From contig NZ_PTPZ01000001.1 in the NCBI RefSeq assembly GCF_002943105.1, positions 1 to 64,000 of the forward strand: DNA of 64,000 nucleotides, given 5' to 3'. The DNA is from Cloacibacterium normanense. GTDB lineage: Bacteria; Bacteroidota; Bacteroidia; Flavobacteriales; Weeksellaceae. The notes beneath the pieces are model-generated. The model was given only the letters and a program-made list of their open reading frames with translations, was not told the DNA's origin and did not search any database. Position 1 is the stretch's first letter, and every line of letters begins with the position of its first letter. The translations under genes and the position numbers were made by a program. This document shows, in pieces, positions 1 through 8,792 of this stretch.

Positions 1-15
1 AACCTATAAAAACAA

Positions 16-47
16 AAACCAAAGCAAAAACGTTTTTGCTTTGGTTT
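16..47. terminator. Perfect 32-bp palindrome, likely terminator
   Basis: Two 16-bp arms (AAACCAAAGCAAAAAC and its complement) meet without a loop and are followed by an AT-rich tail. It probably ends a gene lying left of the window. The following stretch up to 506 holds no gene that I can see. Confidence 0.5.
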
Positions 48-318
48 AATTATTTATTTTTGCCCTATAATCTGTATCGGTTTTTTAGGACTAGTCAAAT
101 AATTATTTAAAACTTAAAAAATCACTCATTCTAGTGATAAAAACATATTTTCGTTAAAATCCTATTCTATTATAGAATCTATGCCATTATATAAACAAAT
201 TCTTTTAGGAAACTTAAACGGGATTCTGATTCCTTCCCATAAACACAATGTTTTTTGAAGAAATAAAGGATGTTTATAACCAAAGTAGGATTTATTAAAT
301 AACCTGTATAGTTATTTT

Positions 319-409
319 AGGACGACACATAGGACGACACATGGTGCATAGATACTCCATAGATAAAGCATAGATAGTGCATAAAAAGTGCATGAAATAG
401 ATAGGCATA
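319..409. repeat. Short degenerate tandem repeats upstream of rimO
   Basis: AGGACGACACAT occurs twice in tandem (319-330 and 331-342). It is followed by several degenerate copies of GCATAGATA-like text up to about 409. No ORF covers it and the function is unknown. Confidence 0.4.
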
Positions 410-454
410 TTTTACCTCAATAAAACTCTTACCTAAAGTTCCTTTTTAATTTCA

Positions 455-462
455 TAAATTTG
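455..462 (+). promoter_or_regulatory. Candidate -7 box for rimO
   Basis: TAAATTTG matches the Bacteroidota -7 consensus TAnnTTTG and lies 44 bp before the rimO ATG. No clear TTTG -33 box stands at the usual spacing, so support is moderate. Confidence 0.4.
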
Positions 463-506
463 CAACCTTAAATAATTCAATACTTACCATCCATCAATTA
501 TCATAC

Positions 507-1811
507 ATGAGAACAAAATCTGTAGGCAAAAAGAAAATTAACATCGTAACCCTAGGCTGTTCAAAAAACATCTACGACTCAGAAGTCTTAATGGGACAGC
601 TCAAAGCAAACGGCAAAGAAGTAGTCCACGAACAACGTGGAGACATCGTAGTGATTAACACCTGCGGTTTTATCGATAATGCCAAAGAAGAATCCATCAA
701 TACCATCCTAGATTTTGTAGAAGCTAAAAATAGAGGAGAAGTAGAAAAAGTCTTCGTTACAGGTTGTCTTTCAGAAAGATATAAGCCAGATTTAATCAGA
801 GAAATTCCAGATGTAGACCAATATTTTGGGACTAGAGATTTACCAATTTTGCTAAAACATCTTGGTGCAGATTATAAACATGAATTAGTAGGAGAACGTT
901 TAACCACTACTCCAAAACACTATGCCTACCTTAAAATCGCTGAAGGTTGTGATAGACCTTGTGCATTTTGTGCCATTCCTTTGATGAGAGGTGGTAATGT
1001 TTCTACTCCAATTGAAAACCTAGTCATAGAAGCACAAAAACTTGCAAAATCTGGCGTTAAAGAATTGATTTTAATTGCTCAAGATTTAACGTATTACGGT
1101 TTAGATTTATACAAGAAAAGAGCATTAGGAGATTTATTAAAGGAATTGGTAAAAGTAGAAGGAATAGAATGGATTCGTTTGCATTATGCATTTCCTTCAG
1201 GTTTTCCAGAAGATGTATTAGAATTGATTAAATCAGAGCCTAAAATTTGTAATTATATCGATATTCCACTTCAGCACATCAATACAGAAATTCTGAAAGC
1301 CATGAAGCGTGGAACCACTTATGAAAAAACCAATGCTTTATTGGATAAATTCCGTGAGAAAGTTCCAGATATGGCTATCAGAACTACGCTAATTGTTGGT
1401 TTCCCTGGTGAAACTGAAGAAAAGTTCCAAGAATTAAAAGATTGGGTTCGTACGCAACGTTTTGATAGATTGGGTTGTTTTACCTATTCTCATGAAGAAA
1501 ATACAAGTGCTTATGTGTTAGAAGATGATGTTCCAGAAGAGGTAAAACAAGCTAGGGTAGAAGAAATTATGGAATTACAGTCTCAGATTTCTTGGGAAAA
1601 GAACCAAGAGAGAATTGGGAAAACTTACAGATGTATTTTTGATAGAAAAGAAGGAAATTATTTCGTGGGAAGAACGGAATATGATTCTCCAGATGTGGAT
1701 AACACGGTTTTAGTGGAAGCAAAAGATACTTATATTTCCATTGGTGAATTTGTAAATATTAAAATTACTTCCGCAGAAGAGTTCGATTTGTATGGTGAAA
1801 TTGCAGAATAA
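507..1811 (+). CDS. rimO: Ribosomal protein S12 methylthiotransferase RimO
   Basis: RimO is a radical-SAM enzyme that adds a methylthio group to a conserved aspartate of ribosomal protein S12 in the cytoplasm. The 434-residue product has the family layout. The N-terminal MTTase domain carries three cluster cysteines (C18, C53, C87). The radical-SAM triad C148-x3-C152-x2-C155 lies in the segment AEGCDRPCAFC. The TRAM-like C-terminus covers roughly residues 365-434. The length is normal and the ATG start is followed directly by the conserved N-terminus. It is monocistronic and is followed by a hairpin at 1886. RimO and the related MiaB share domains, but the short N-terminus and motif spacing fit RimO better. 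Confidence 0.95.
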   Translation: MRTKSVGKKKINIVTLGCSKNIYDSEVLMGQLKANGKEVVHEQRGDIVVINTCGFIDNAKEESINTILDFVEAKNRGEVEKVFVTGCLSERYKPDLIREIPDVDQYFGTRDLPILLKHLGADYKHELVGERLTTTPKHYAYLKIAEGCDRPCAFCAIPLMRGGNVSTPIENLVIEAQKLAKSGVKELILIAQDLTYYGLDLYKKRALGDLLKELVKVEGIEWIRLHYAFPSGFPEDVLELIKSEPKICNYIDIPLQHINTEILKAMKRGTTYEKTNALLDKFREKVPDMAIRTTLIVGFPGETEEKFQELKDWVRTQRFDRLGCFTYSHEENTSAYVLEDDVPEEVKQARVEEIMELQSQISWEKNQERIGKTYRCIFDRKEGNYFVGRTEYDSPDVDNTVLVEAKDTYISIGEFVNIKITSAEEFDLYGEIAE

Positions 1812-1885
1812 TATTTATTATTTCTTTACGGAAAACCATAAAATTTACATTAAGTTAAATTTAAATTAATGTATTTTAAAATAGA

Positions 1886-1913
1886 AAATCATCAATTAAT
1901 TGGTGATTTTTTT
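1886..1913 (+). terminator. rimO terminator
   Basis: An imperfect AAATCATCAATT/AATTGGTGATTT hairpin is followed by a run of T. It lies 75 bp after the rimO stop. Confidence 0.6.
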
Positions 1914-1986
1914 GATTTTATTCAATTGTTTTTGTTGATAATAGTTTTGAATTGATAAAAAACAATGCGTTAAATAGTTAATAATG

Positions 1987-2102
1987 TTAACAATTTTAAC
2001 ATATTTTTTAACATTTTTTAACATTTCCTCTCGTTTCCCATGAATAGGTAGTTGAGAGAGTTGTTTAACAAAATATTAACATAAAATTAAGAAAATTTAA
2101 CA
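1987..2102 (+). promoter_or_regulatory. Cluster of seven TTAACA hexamers before the rlpA-like gene
   Basis: TTAACA starts at 1987, 1996, 2008, 2018, 2065, 2076 and 2097, all on one strand. Most spacings are 9-12 bp, close to one helical turn. The cluster ends just upstream of the -33/-7 promoter of the next gene, so it may bind a regulator. No regulator can be named. Confidence 0.45.
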
Positions 2103-2108
2103 ACTTGG

Positions 2109-2140
2109 TTGTGTGCTAAAAGAGGTTCATGATAACTTTG
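2109..2140 (+). promoter_or_regulatory. Promoter of the rlpA-like gene
   Basis: TTG at 2109-2111 and TAACTTTG at 2133-2140 are spaced by 21 bp, matching the Bacteroidota TTTG/TAnnTTTG promoter. The ATG follows 30 bp later. Confidence 0.6.
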
Positions 2141-2170
2141 CGCCTGTAAAACCCACAAAAAATATTCAAA

Positions 2171-2545
2171 ATGATGAAAAGAGCAATTCTCGTAATCATA
2201 ATGATGATTTCAACTCTTGGTTTATATTCATTCAAATATAATACCAATGATGCTAAAACAAGTTTTGCATCGTTCTACCACGATAAATTTAACGGTAGAA
2301 AAACCGCAAGCGGTGAAGTTTTTGATAACTCAAAACTAACTGCTGCGAATATGAGATTACCATTTGGAACGCAAGTAAAAATTACTAACTTAAGAACAGG
2401 AAAATCTGTTGTAGTTAGAATTAATGACAGAGGTCCATTTCACAGAAGTAGAGCTTTTGATATGACTAAAGCCGCTTTTAATGAAATTGGTGATCATGGT
2501 TCTGGAACTATTCCTATAGAATATGAAATTGTCGATAACGATTAA
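2171..2545 (+). CDS. RlpA-like double-psi beta-barrel protein
   Basis: This 124-residue exported protein has an N-terminal signal segment (about residues 1-22) and one double-psi beta-barrel domain of the RlpA type. Visible motifs are FASFYHDKFNGRKTASGE, the LPFGTQVKITN strand and the VVRINDRGPF segment with its conserved aspartate. RlpA proteins are lytic transglycosylases that cut peptidoglycan, often at the septum. This one lacks a SPOR domain, so septal targeting by SPOR is not expected. It is monocistronic, with its own promoter and terminator. Catalytic activity is inferred from the family and not shown. Confidence 0.85.
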   Translation: MMKRAILVIIMMISTLGLYSFKYNTNDAKTSFASFYHDKFNGRKTASGEVFDNSKLTAANMRLPFGTQVKITNLRTGKSVVVRINDRGPFHRSRAFDMTKAAFNEIGDHGSGTIPIEYEIVDND

Positions 2546-2546
2546 A

Positions 2547-2570
2547 ACCACCTGAAAAGGTGGTTTTTTT
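2547..2570. terminator. Terminator after the rlpA-like gene
   Basis: The hairpin AACCACC/GGTGGTT with loop TGAAAA is followed by seven T. It starts 2 bp after the stop codon. Confidence 0.85.
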
Positions 2571-2590
2571 GTTTATAAAAAGATCTATTT

Positions 2591-3355
2591 TTAATCTTTT
2601 AGTTCAATATATACTGGACAATGGTCACTGTGGACAGCTTCTTTTAAAATTAAGGCTCTTTCTAATTGGTTTTCAAGAGATTTTGTAATGAAATGGTAGT
2701 CTAATCTCCAACCTAAGTTTTTCGCTCTAGAGTTTTGTCTATAACTCCACCATGAGAATTCTTGTTTTTCGGGATGAAGATATCGAAAACTGTCAATCAA
2801 TCCACATTCTTTGATAAATCTGGTCATCCATTCTCTTTCAACAGGCAAAAATCCTGAAGTATTTTTTAAACCTTTCGGATTGTGAATGTCTATTTCTTCA
2901 TGACAAATGTTGAAATCTCCACAAATCACCAAATTCGGGATTTGTTTCTGTAAGTTTTTAATGTATTCTAAAAAATCTTCGGCAAACTGAAGTTTAAAAT
3001 CTAATCGCTCAATATTAGAAGCACTCGGAACATACACAGAAAGTACCGAAAAATCTTCGAAATCTGCTCTTATAATTCTGCCTTCGTTATCATAATGTTC
3101 AATTCCGCAACCGTATTCTACGTGTTTTGGCTCTATTTTACTGGCAATTCCAACTCCAGAATAACCTTTTCTCACAGCAGAATGCCAATAACTTTTGTAA
3201 CCTACCTTTTCTAGACTTTCGATGTCTATTTGGTCATTTCCAGCTTTAGATTCTTGAATGCAAATAATATCAGGATTGGTAACTTGCAACCAACCGATAA
3301 AATCTTTCGTAAAAGCTGCGCGAATTCCGTTGACGTTGTATGAGATGATTTTCAT
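2591..3355 (-). CDS. xth: Exodeoxyribonuclease III / AP endonuclease
   Basis: This 254-residue enzyme of the exonuclease III-endonuclease-phosphatase fold repairs abasic sites in base excision repair. Family motifs are in order: the N-terminal ISYNVNGIRA, the metal-binding E35 in CIQESK, CGDFNICH, the WWSYR...RLDYHF segment and the C-terminal SDHCPV. Its length matches bacterial ExoIII, and the start is fixed by the conserved MKIISYNVNG opening. The gene lies on the minus strand, converging on the rlpA-like gene and downstream of dus. Confidence 0.95.
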   Translation of the reverse strand: MKIISYNVNGIRAAFTKDFIGWLQVTNPDIICIQESKAGNDQIDIESLEKVGYKSYWHSAVRKGYSGVGIASKIEPKHVEYGCGIEHYDNEGRIIRADFEDFSVLSVYVPSASNIERLDFKLQFAEDFLEYIKNLQKQIPNLVICGDFNICHEEIDIHNPKGLKNTSGFLPVEREWMTRFIKECGLIDSFRYLHPEKQEFSWWSYRQNSRAKNLGWRLDYHFITKSLENQLERALILKEAVHSDHCPVYIELKD

Positions 3356-3367
3356 AGTTATATAAAT

Positions 3368-3400
3368 AATCCTTCGAGGATTTTAATTCCTTGAAGGATT
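3368..3400 (-). terminator. Hairpin between dus and xth
   Basis: AATCCTTC and GAAGGATT form an inverted repeat in the 54-bp gap after the dus stop. It may be a weak terminator or attenuator between the two minus-strand genes. Confidence 0.35.
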
Positions 3401-3409
3401 GAATTAAAT

Positions 3410-4405
3410 TTATAAAATTTCGATTTTATTTTTATAATATTCTTCCGTTTCTTCCAGTAATTGATAAAATTCTTCCAAACTTAAAACCTGTAAAAATTTG
3501 GTTTTGAATTCTTTAAAATGTGAAATTCCACGGAAATAATTGCTGTAATGTTGTCTCATTTCTATCAGGCCTAATCTTTCGCCTTTCCATTCTGCGCTCC
3601 ATTCTGCGTGTTGTTTTACAGCAAGAAGTCGGTCAGAAATCTTTGGTTCTGGTAATTTTTCTCCCGTTTCAAAGAAATGTTTAATTTCATTAAAAATCCA
3701 AGGATAACCAATCGCAGCTCTACCAATCATCATTCCATCACAAGCATATTTTTGCTTGTATTCTAAAGCTTTTTCAGGAGAATCAATGTCACCATTTCCA
3801 AAAATCGGAATTTCAATATTAGGATTTTGCTTAATTTTAGAAATATATTCCCAATCTGCTTCACCTTTGTACATTTGGCTTCTGGTTCTTGCGTGAATCG
3901 TCAATGCTTTAATTCCTGCATCTTGCAATCTCAACGCTACTTCTTCAATGTTAATAGTTTCTACATCCCAACCTAATCTCGTTTTCACGGTAACAGGAAG
4001 ATGTGTAGAATTTACCACTGCTTTTGTCAATCGAACCATTAAATCTACATCTTTCAAAACGCCAGCTCCAGCTCCTTTAGAAACCACTTTTTTTACTGGA
4101 CATCCGAAGTTAATGTCCACAATATCAGGATTTACGGTTTCTACAATTTTGGCAGAAAGCGACATTGCTTCTTCGTCTCCACCAAAAATCTGAATTCCAA
4201 CAGGTCTTTCGTAATCAAAAATATCGAGTTTTTTCTTAGATTTCATCGCATCACGAATCAAGCCTTCAGAAGAAATAAATTCTGAATACATTAAGTCTGC
4301 ACCGTGTAATTTGCACAATCTACGGAAAGGAGGATCACTCACGTCTTCCATTGGTGCCAATAAAAACGGAAAATCAGGAAGTTCTATGTTGCCTATTTTT
4401 ACCAT
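3410..4405 (-). CDS. dusB: tRNA-dihydrouridine synthase (DusB-like)
   Basis: This FMN enzyme reduces uridine in tRNA D-loops to dihydrouridine. The sequence opens with MVKIGNIELP followed by LAPMEDVSDPPFRR, and contains DINFGCPVKKV with the catalytic cysteine, VKTRLGWD, TIHARTR, and GNGDI...GRAAIGYPWIF for FMN binding. The protein has 331 residues from the ATG at 4405. A longer frame starts at 4441, but its extra 12 residues overlap the promoter, so I prefer 4405. A TATCTTTG -7 box lies only 4 bp upstream, which suggests a leaderless message. Confidence 0.92.
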   Translation of the reverse strand: MVKIGNIELPDFPFLLAPMEDVSDPPFRRLCKLHGADLMYSEFISSEGLIRDAMKSKKKLDIFDYERPVGIQIFGGDEEAMSLSAKIVETVNPDIVDINFGCPVKKVVSKGAGAGVLKDVDLMVRLTKAVVNSTHLPVTVKTRLGWDVETINIEEVALRLQDAGIKALTIHARTRSQMYKGEADWEYISKIKQNPNIEIPIFGNGDIDSPEKALEYKQKYACDGMMIGRAAIGYPWIFNEIKHFFETGEKLPEPKISDRLLAVKQHAEWSAEWKGERLGLIEMRQHYSNYFRGISHFKEFKTKFLQVLSLEEFYQLLEETEEYYKNKIEIL

Positions 4406-4409
4406 TTTG

Positions 4410-4417
4410 CAAAGATA
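4410..4417 (-). promoter_or_regulatory. -7 box of dusB
   Basis: On the minus strand this reads TATCTTTG, matching TAnnTTTG. It is 4 bp from the dusB ATG, so transcription may begin at or inside the start codon. Confidence 0.5.
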
Positions 4418-4494
4418 TAAAAAGCTTTCGGCTTTCTGCAATTTGCTTTCTGCTCTTTGCTGATAGCTGAAAGCAGAGAGCTGATTGCGTAATG

Positions 4495-7400
4495 TTAAAA
4501 CGAAGCACGAACTTGCACACTTCCAATATGAATCGTTCTATCACCTGAATTTCTGCCTTCATAATTCACATTGAGTTGCAGGAATGAGTTTAATGCTTGT
4601 TGCAAAATCACACTCCAAACTTGGTTTTTGCCAGGTTTTAAACCATCAAGCATTTGATTTCCTACAATGCTGAAAGCATTTCCTGTGAAATCATTATTGA
4701 TGAAACTGAAATTTCCACGGATAGAAGTTTTCTGTTTTTCCCATTGTAAAGTTCCGGTTAAATCGAAAGTTTTTAAGAATTCTTCGCCGTCTTTTCTGTC
4801 CTTGATTTTGTAAGCGGTAGAAACTTCGGTTTGTATGCTTTCCGAAAGTTTGTAAACCAATTTGGGCTTGGTTTCGTATAGGTTTAAAGTGTAATCTCGT
4901 GTTTTGAATAATTGTGATGAAGATTGGTAATTCTGCAACTGATTTTCCCAATCTGCACGCAAGTTTTTATTAAACCAATATCCAAAATTAACCAAATGAG
5001 TTTGCGTATTTTTCTTTTCGATGCTAAAATTGGCATTGACTAAATTTTGATTGTCGATAAAACGATAATTTCCATTCCAGCCAGATTTTTCGGTGGGATT
5101 GAAAAGTACAGAAAATAACAAATTCTGATTTTTTAAAATCTGATTATTTTCGGTTTTAAATGGATTAAATTCTAAAACTTGGTCTTCTTTGAAGAAGGAA
5201 TTTTGAGCATTCAGTGAAATGTTAAAATTCCAACGTCTTAAAAACTGATTGTCTGAATTAAAAACAATATAAGGATTCACCGAAAGCGATAGTTGCAATT
5301 TATTTTTGTTGGAAGGCGTGTATTTTACCGTATTTGTATAAACCCTTATGTATTGCGCCAAATCTGAATATTCTGCAATTTCAAACTCATCTAACTGCTG
5401 AATTCCATCACCATTATAATCCGTCCATTTGTAAATTCCTTGTCCGTCTGTAACTTTCAAATATTGAAATTCTCGCTGCGCTTCTTGTCCGTTTCCGAGT
5501 TCATAAAACGCTTGCAAACGCATTCCGTTTTTGAAAAACTGTTGATTATACTGTATGTTTCCAATTACAAAATCAGAATTAAATTGCGTTTTTAATTCAT
5601 TTTCGTAGAAAAATTTTCGATAATGAACGAGTGTGGAAAGTTGCGTTTTTTCGGTTCTAATCAATTGACTTTCGAGCATTAACCCGAGAATATTATTCAT
5701 TTTTTTCAAAGAATTATCACGAACAGAATCATTGGTTCTGAAATAAGATTTTGCCAAAAATTTCGTGCGTAAACTGTCACCAATTCTTTTTTGAACAAAG
5801 ACTTCTTTCCAAGAAAAACTCGTCACATCAAGCGTTTTGGTTTGGTTGAAATTCTTAAGATTATGCTCAAAACTTCCACCAAAACTCCAACTTCCTTTTT
5901 TGCCTAAAAATTCAGTAGAAACATTTCCTCTTGCAAATTGTGTGTCTTGAAAATCTGATGTGGTATTTAAGTAAGATAAATTCCCTCTGGTTTCTGTATT
6001 TTTCTTTATGAATTTAAAATCCAAATCGTTTTTAAAGCCGTTGTAACTTTGTTTTTCGTTGAGGTAATTCAGTTTGTAATTGATAAAATTGCTGTTTTTC
6101 CAACTGTTTAAAAAGCTGAAAATCAATCTATTTTGTGTAATTTGGTTAAATTCTTGAGTTAAATTGAAATCTCTGGAAAATTCTACATCATTAATTCTAT
6201 CTAAAATATGAAACTGTGAAGAAATTCTCTGAAACTCTGCGCCAACTGTTCCGTTCCAATTATTTTTGGTAAAGATTTTATTCCCGAAAATTCTTCCTGC
6301 AAAACCAGTATTTTGATTGTTGTTTTTAGATGAAAATAAATTGACATCATAATGGCTTAATGAGAAATCTCCGCCAATTTTTCCTTTATCAAAAGTATAT
6401 TCTGCCGAAGTAGAAAATACTTGAGATTTCTGTGGAGAAGGCAACTTTCGGAGCGCTGAATAATCGCCGTTTCCAGTGCCTACAAATTCGAAAATTCTTC
6501 CGTTATTGGTAGATTGTTTCAGTTGGTAATCTCCTTTTCCAATTCCGAAATAGGTGAAAGAAACGTTGTACAAAGTTTCCGCTTTGTCAGTAGAAAATTC
6601 GTAATAATTTCCTTGTGGATTTTGGACTAATTTGTACAAAATTTTGTTGACATCATATTCTGTAATCACAGCAGAAGGCGCGAACATCAAATCTCGATTG
6701 TTTCCTGCATTGGCGAGAATTTGCTCGTCTTCTTTCGATAAATTGAGCGAAAGCGGTGCATTTTTATTGTCGTTTTCCAAGAAAGCATCGAAGGAAAGTT
6801 TCAATTTTTCGGTTTGATGTTTCACCGATGAAGTGACGATGAAACGGTTGTAATTTCGGTTGGTGTAATTGTAAGAAATGGTGATGAAATTCTGTTTAAA
6901 AATCGGACGGAAACTCGTAAAAGTAATTTCTCCAGTGTTGTAATTGATGGTGTAATCTTGGTTTTCGCCACGCTTCATGAGAATTCCATCAATGAAAACT
7001 TGTTCAGAACCTGAAAGAATGGTAATGAAATTTTCTCCGTTTTTTCCATTTAAACGATACGGACCTTGATTTCCTTCCACCCCTTGAAAGCGGATTCTGT
7101 GAAATTCACTTCTGGCAACTCCCGCCGAAAAATCCAGAAAAGTTTTGTTGTCTTTCCCAAAATTGGTCTGAAAACCAATTCCCATGCTTCTGCGTTGAAA
7201 CTTTCCAAAGTACGTTAGGTCGTCTTGCAAATCGAGATGTCCCGCTTTTAGAATGCTTTTGTCTTTAATATTAAGTTGAAGGTAAATTTTATCAAATTCT
7301 TGCAAAGTTTGGGTATAACCATCAGCTTGAATCGGTAAATTATGATCTGAAATACTGGCGAGTATAGAAACATCTTTGCTGAGTTTTCCTGCAATTTGCA

Positions 7401-7728
7401 TATCCATAGAAGATTGCACCGATTGTCCTTGGTTATTTCCAAAAGTAATTCCTCTGATGATAGAACCTTTAGAATTTAAATCGCCTAGAATTTGTGAACG
7501 AGAATTTTTCTTAACCAAAACCGATTCATCATAGAGAATTTTCTTTTCTTTCCAAACAAAATTGGCGGTATCTTTTTTAAAAAACTCTTTATTTAATCTT
7601 TTTGATACAATAGAGTCGGTTTTTAGGGAATCTTGAGTAGGAAAATTAGGGTTTTTCCATGTGAAAATCTGTGCTTTTGTTAGAAAAACACTCAAAAAAA
7701 GGAATGCTAAGAATAATTTTTTTGTCAC
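4495..7728 (-). CDS. Large putative outer-membrane beta-barrel protein
   Basis: This is a 1077-residue exported protein with a signal peptide of about 19 residues ending TKAQ. After about 80 residues comes a segment rich in alternating short strands (ILGDLNSKGSIIRGITFG, then GPYRLNG and QVFIDGILM). The remaining 750 residues are dense in Asn, Phe, Tyr and Lys with beta-strand periodicity. It ends in VQVRASF, and the terminal aromatic residue is typical of outer-membrane barrels. I do not recognise a named family. No TonB box or plug is evident, so a TonB-dependent receptor is unlikely. It is monocistronic on the minus strand. Location is inferred; function is unknown. Confidence 0.7.
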   Translation of the reverse strand: MTKKLFLAFLFLSVFLTKAQIFTWKNPNFPTQDSLKTDSIVSKRLNKEFFKKDTANFVWKEKKILYDESVLVKKNSRSQILGDLNSKGSIIRGITFGNNQGQSVQSSMDMQIAGKLSKDVSILASISDHNLPIQADGYTQTLQEFDKIYLQLNIKDKSILKAGHLDLQDDLTYFGKFQRRSMGIGFQTNFGKDNKTFLDFSAGVARSEFHRIRFQGVEGNQGPYRLNGKNGENFITILSGSEQVFIDGILMKRGENQDYTINYNTGEITFTSFRPIFKQNFITISYNYTNRNYNRFIVTSSVKHQTEKLKLSFDAFLENDNKNAPLSLNLSKEDEQILANAGNNRDLMFAPSAVITEYDVNKILYKLVQNPQGNYYEFSTDKAETLYNVSFTYFGIGKGDYQLKQSTNNGRIFEFVGTGNGDYSALRKLPSPQKSQVFSTSAEYTFDKGKIGGDFSLSHYDVNLFSSKNNNQNTGFAGRIFGNKIFTKNNWNGTVGAEFQRISSQFHILDRINDVEFSRDFNLTQEFNQITQNRLIFSFLNSWKNSNFINYKLNYLNEKQSYNGFKNDLDFKFIKKNTETRGNLSYLNTTSDFQDTQFARGNVSTEFLGKKGSWSFGGSFEHNLKNFNQTKTLDVTSFSWKEVFVQKRIGDSLRTKFLAKSYFRTNDSVRDNSLKKMNNILGLMLESQLIRTEKTQLSTLVHYRKFFYENELKTQFNSDFVIGNIQYNQQFFKNGMRLQAFYELGNGQEAQREFQYLKVTDGQGIYKWTDYNGDGIQQLDEFEIAEYSDLAQYIRVYTNTVKYTPSNKNKLQLSLSVNPYIVFNSDNQFLRRWNFNISLNAQNSFFKEDQVLEFNPFKTENNQILKNQNLLFSVLFNPTEKSGWNGNYRFIDNQNLVNANFSIEKKNTQTHLVNFGYWFNKNLRADWENQLQNYQSSSQLFKTRDYTLNLYETKPKLVYKLSESIQTEVSTAYKIKDRKDGEEFLKTFDLTGTLQWEKQKTSIRGNFSFINNDFTGNAFSIVGNQMLDGLKPGKNQVWSVILQQALNSFLQLNVNYEGRNSGDRTIHIGSVQVRASF

Positions 7729-7840
7729 TGAAATCTTTCTAAAACCGCTGTGTAAAAGTAACTAAAAAAAATAAGGATTATTGTGGAGAAGTTTTAATAA
7801 TAAATTAACAGAAAAAGAGGTCTATTCTAAGAAATCTTTG

Positions 7841-7848
7841 TAAATTTG
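7841..7848 (+). promoter_or_regulatory. Candidate -7 box of the T9SS cargo gene
   Basis: TAAATTTG lies 27 bp before the ATG at 7876. No clear -33 box was found. Confidence 0.4.
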
Positions 7849-7875
7849 GGAATATTAATTTAAAAATAAAATCTC

Positions 7876-8739
7876 ATGAAAAAAATCTTTACACTTTTAA
7901 GTTTTGTAGCTTTAGGTATTTCTGCTAATGCGCAAACTGCAGCATTTAATGGATCTGACTTTGAAACGTGGAGTGATTTTACAAACAGTATTACTTCTTT
8001 TGGTATTAAATCTTATGCAACACAAGGTTTGACAAAAGGTTATAACGGAACAAGCTCTCTTAATATTACTGGTACTCCTACAGCAAATGATTATGTATTT
8101 ACTGTAAAACCAACAGCTGCTAGTTATCCATCTTCTATTGGTTCAATCACTTTTTGGGTAAAAGGAACTTCAGGTAAATCTTTGTCTTTTAATGTATACA
8201 TGGCTAATGGTACAAATTATAATGTTTTTAACTTGAAAGACTTTACTACTTCTGCTACAGTTACACCAACGGCAGTTCAAGCAACTGGCTCAAACGCAGG
8301 TAACGGATCTAATGACTATATTGGAGTAATAAATACTGGTGGCGCTTGGCAAAAAGTAACATTAGATATGAGTACAATTACAAGTGTAAACGTTGCAGAT
8401 AATACTAAAAACTTCTTTGCTTTAAAAGTGGGTAAAGATGTAAGTTATTCGTTAGACATTGATGATGTTCAAATAGTTTCATCTAACATGGGAACAATAG
8501 ATGTAAAAGAATTCGACAAAAAAGTGAAAATGAATACTTTAGTATCTGATAACTTAACTCTTATTGAATTGCCTTCTAAATCTACTGTAAACATTTATTC
8601 TGTAGATGGTAAATTGGTTTCTTCTAACAGAGTAAACAGTGGAGAATCTATTAATGTTTCTAAACTGCAAAAAGGAAATTATATCGTAACCGTAGAAGAC
8701 GGAAAAAATAAAGTTTCTAGAAAAATTGTTAAAAAATAA
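7876..8739 (+). CDS. Secreted protein with type IX secretion sorting domain
   Basis: This 287-residue protein has a signal peptide (residues 1-20, ending SANAQ). A beta-rich body follows (about 25-200), with repeated Thr/Ser/Asn and a carbohydrate-binding-like pattern near SLDIDDVQIVS. The last 75 residues form a type A T9SS C-terminal domain: VNIYSVDGKLV, INVSKLQKGNYIVTVED and a final KVSRKIVKK. It should be exported by Sec, carried over the outer membrane by the Por system and kept at the surface or released. No enzyme motif is visible. It has its own promoter and terminator. Confidence 0.85.
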   Translation: MKKIFTLLSFVALGISANAQTAAFNGSDFETWSDFTNSITSFGIKSYATQGLTKGYNGTSSLNITGTPTANDYVFTVKPTAASYPSSIGSITFWVKGTSGKSLSFNVYMANGTNYNVFNLKDFTTSATVTPTAVQATGSNAGNGSNDYIGVINTGGAWQKVTLDMSTITSVNVADNTKNFFALKVGKDVSYSLDIDDVQIVSSNMGTIDVKEFDKKVKMNTLVSDNLTLIELPSKSTVNIYSVDGKLVSSNRVNSGESINVSKLQKGNYIVTVEDGKNKVSRKIVKK

Positions 8740-8760
8740 TTCTTAGAATTAATAATGATA

Positions 8761-8790
8761 AAGGTTGCTTCACAAGAGCAACCTTTTTTT
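8761..8790. terminator. Bidirectional terminator
   Basis: AAGGTTGCT and AGCAACCTT form a 9-bp stem followed by T8. It lies between convergent genes and can serve both. Confidence 0.85.
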
Positions 8791-8792
8791 AT

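Noticed and set aside
4374-4562. Minus-strand frame of 62 codons between dusB and the orphan protein gene
   Set aside because: It overlaps both genes and has no protein-like pattern.
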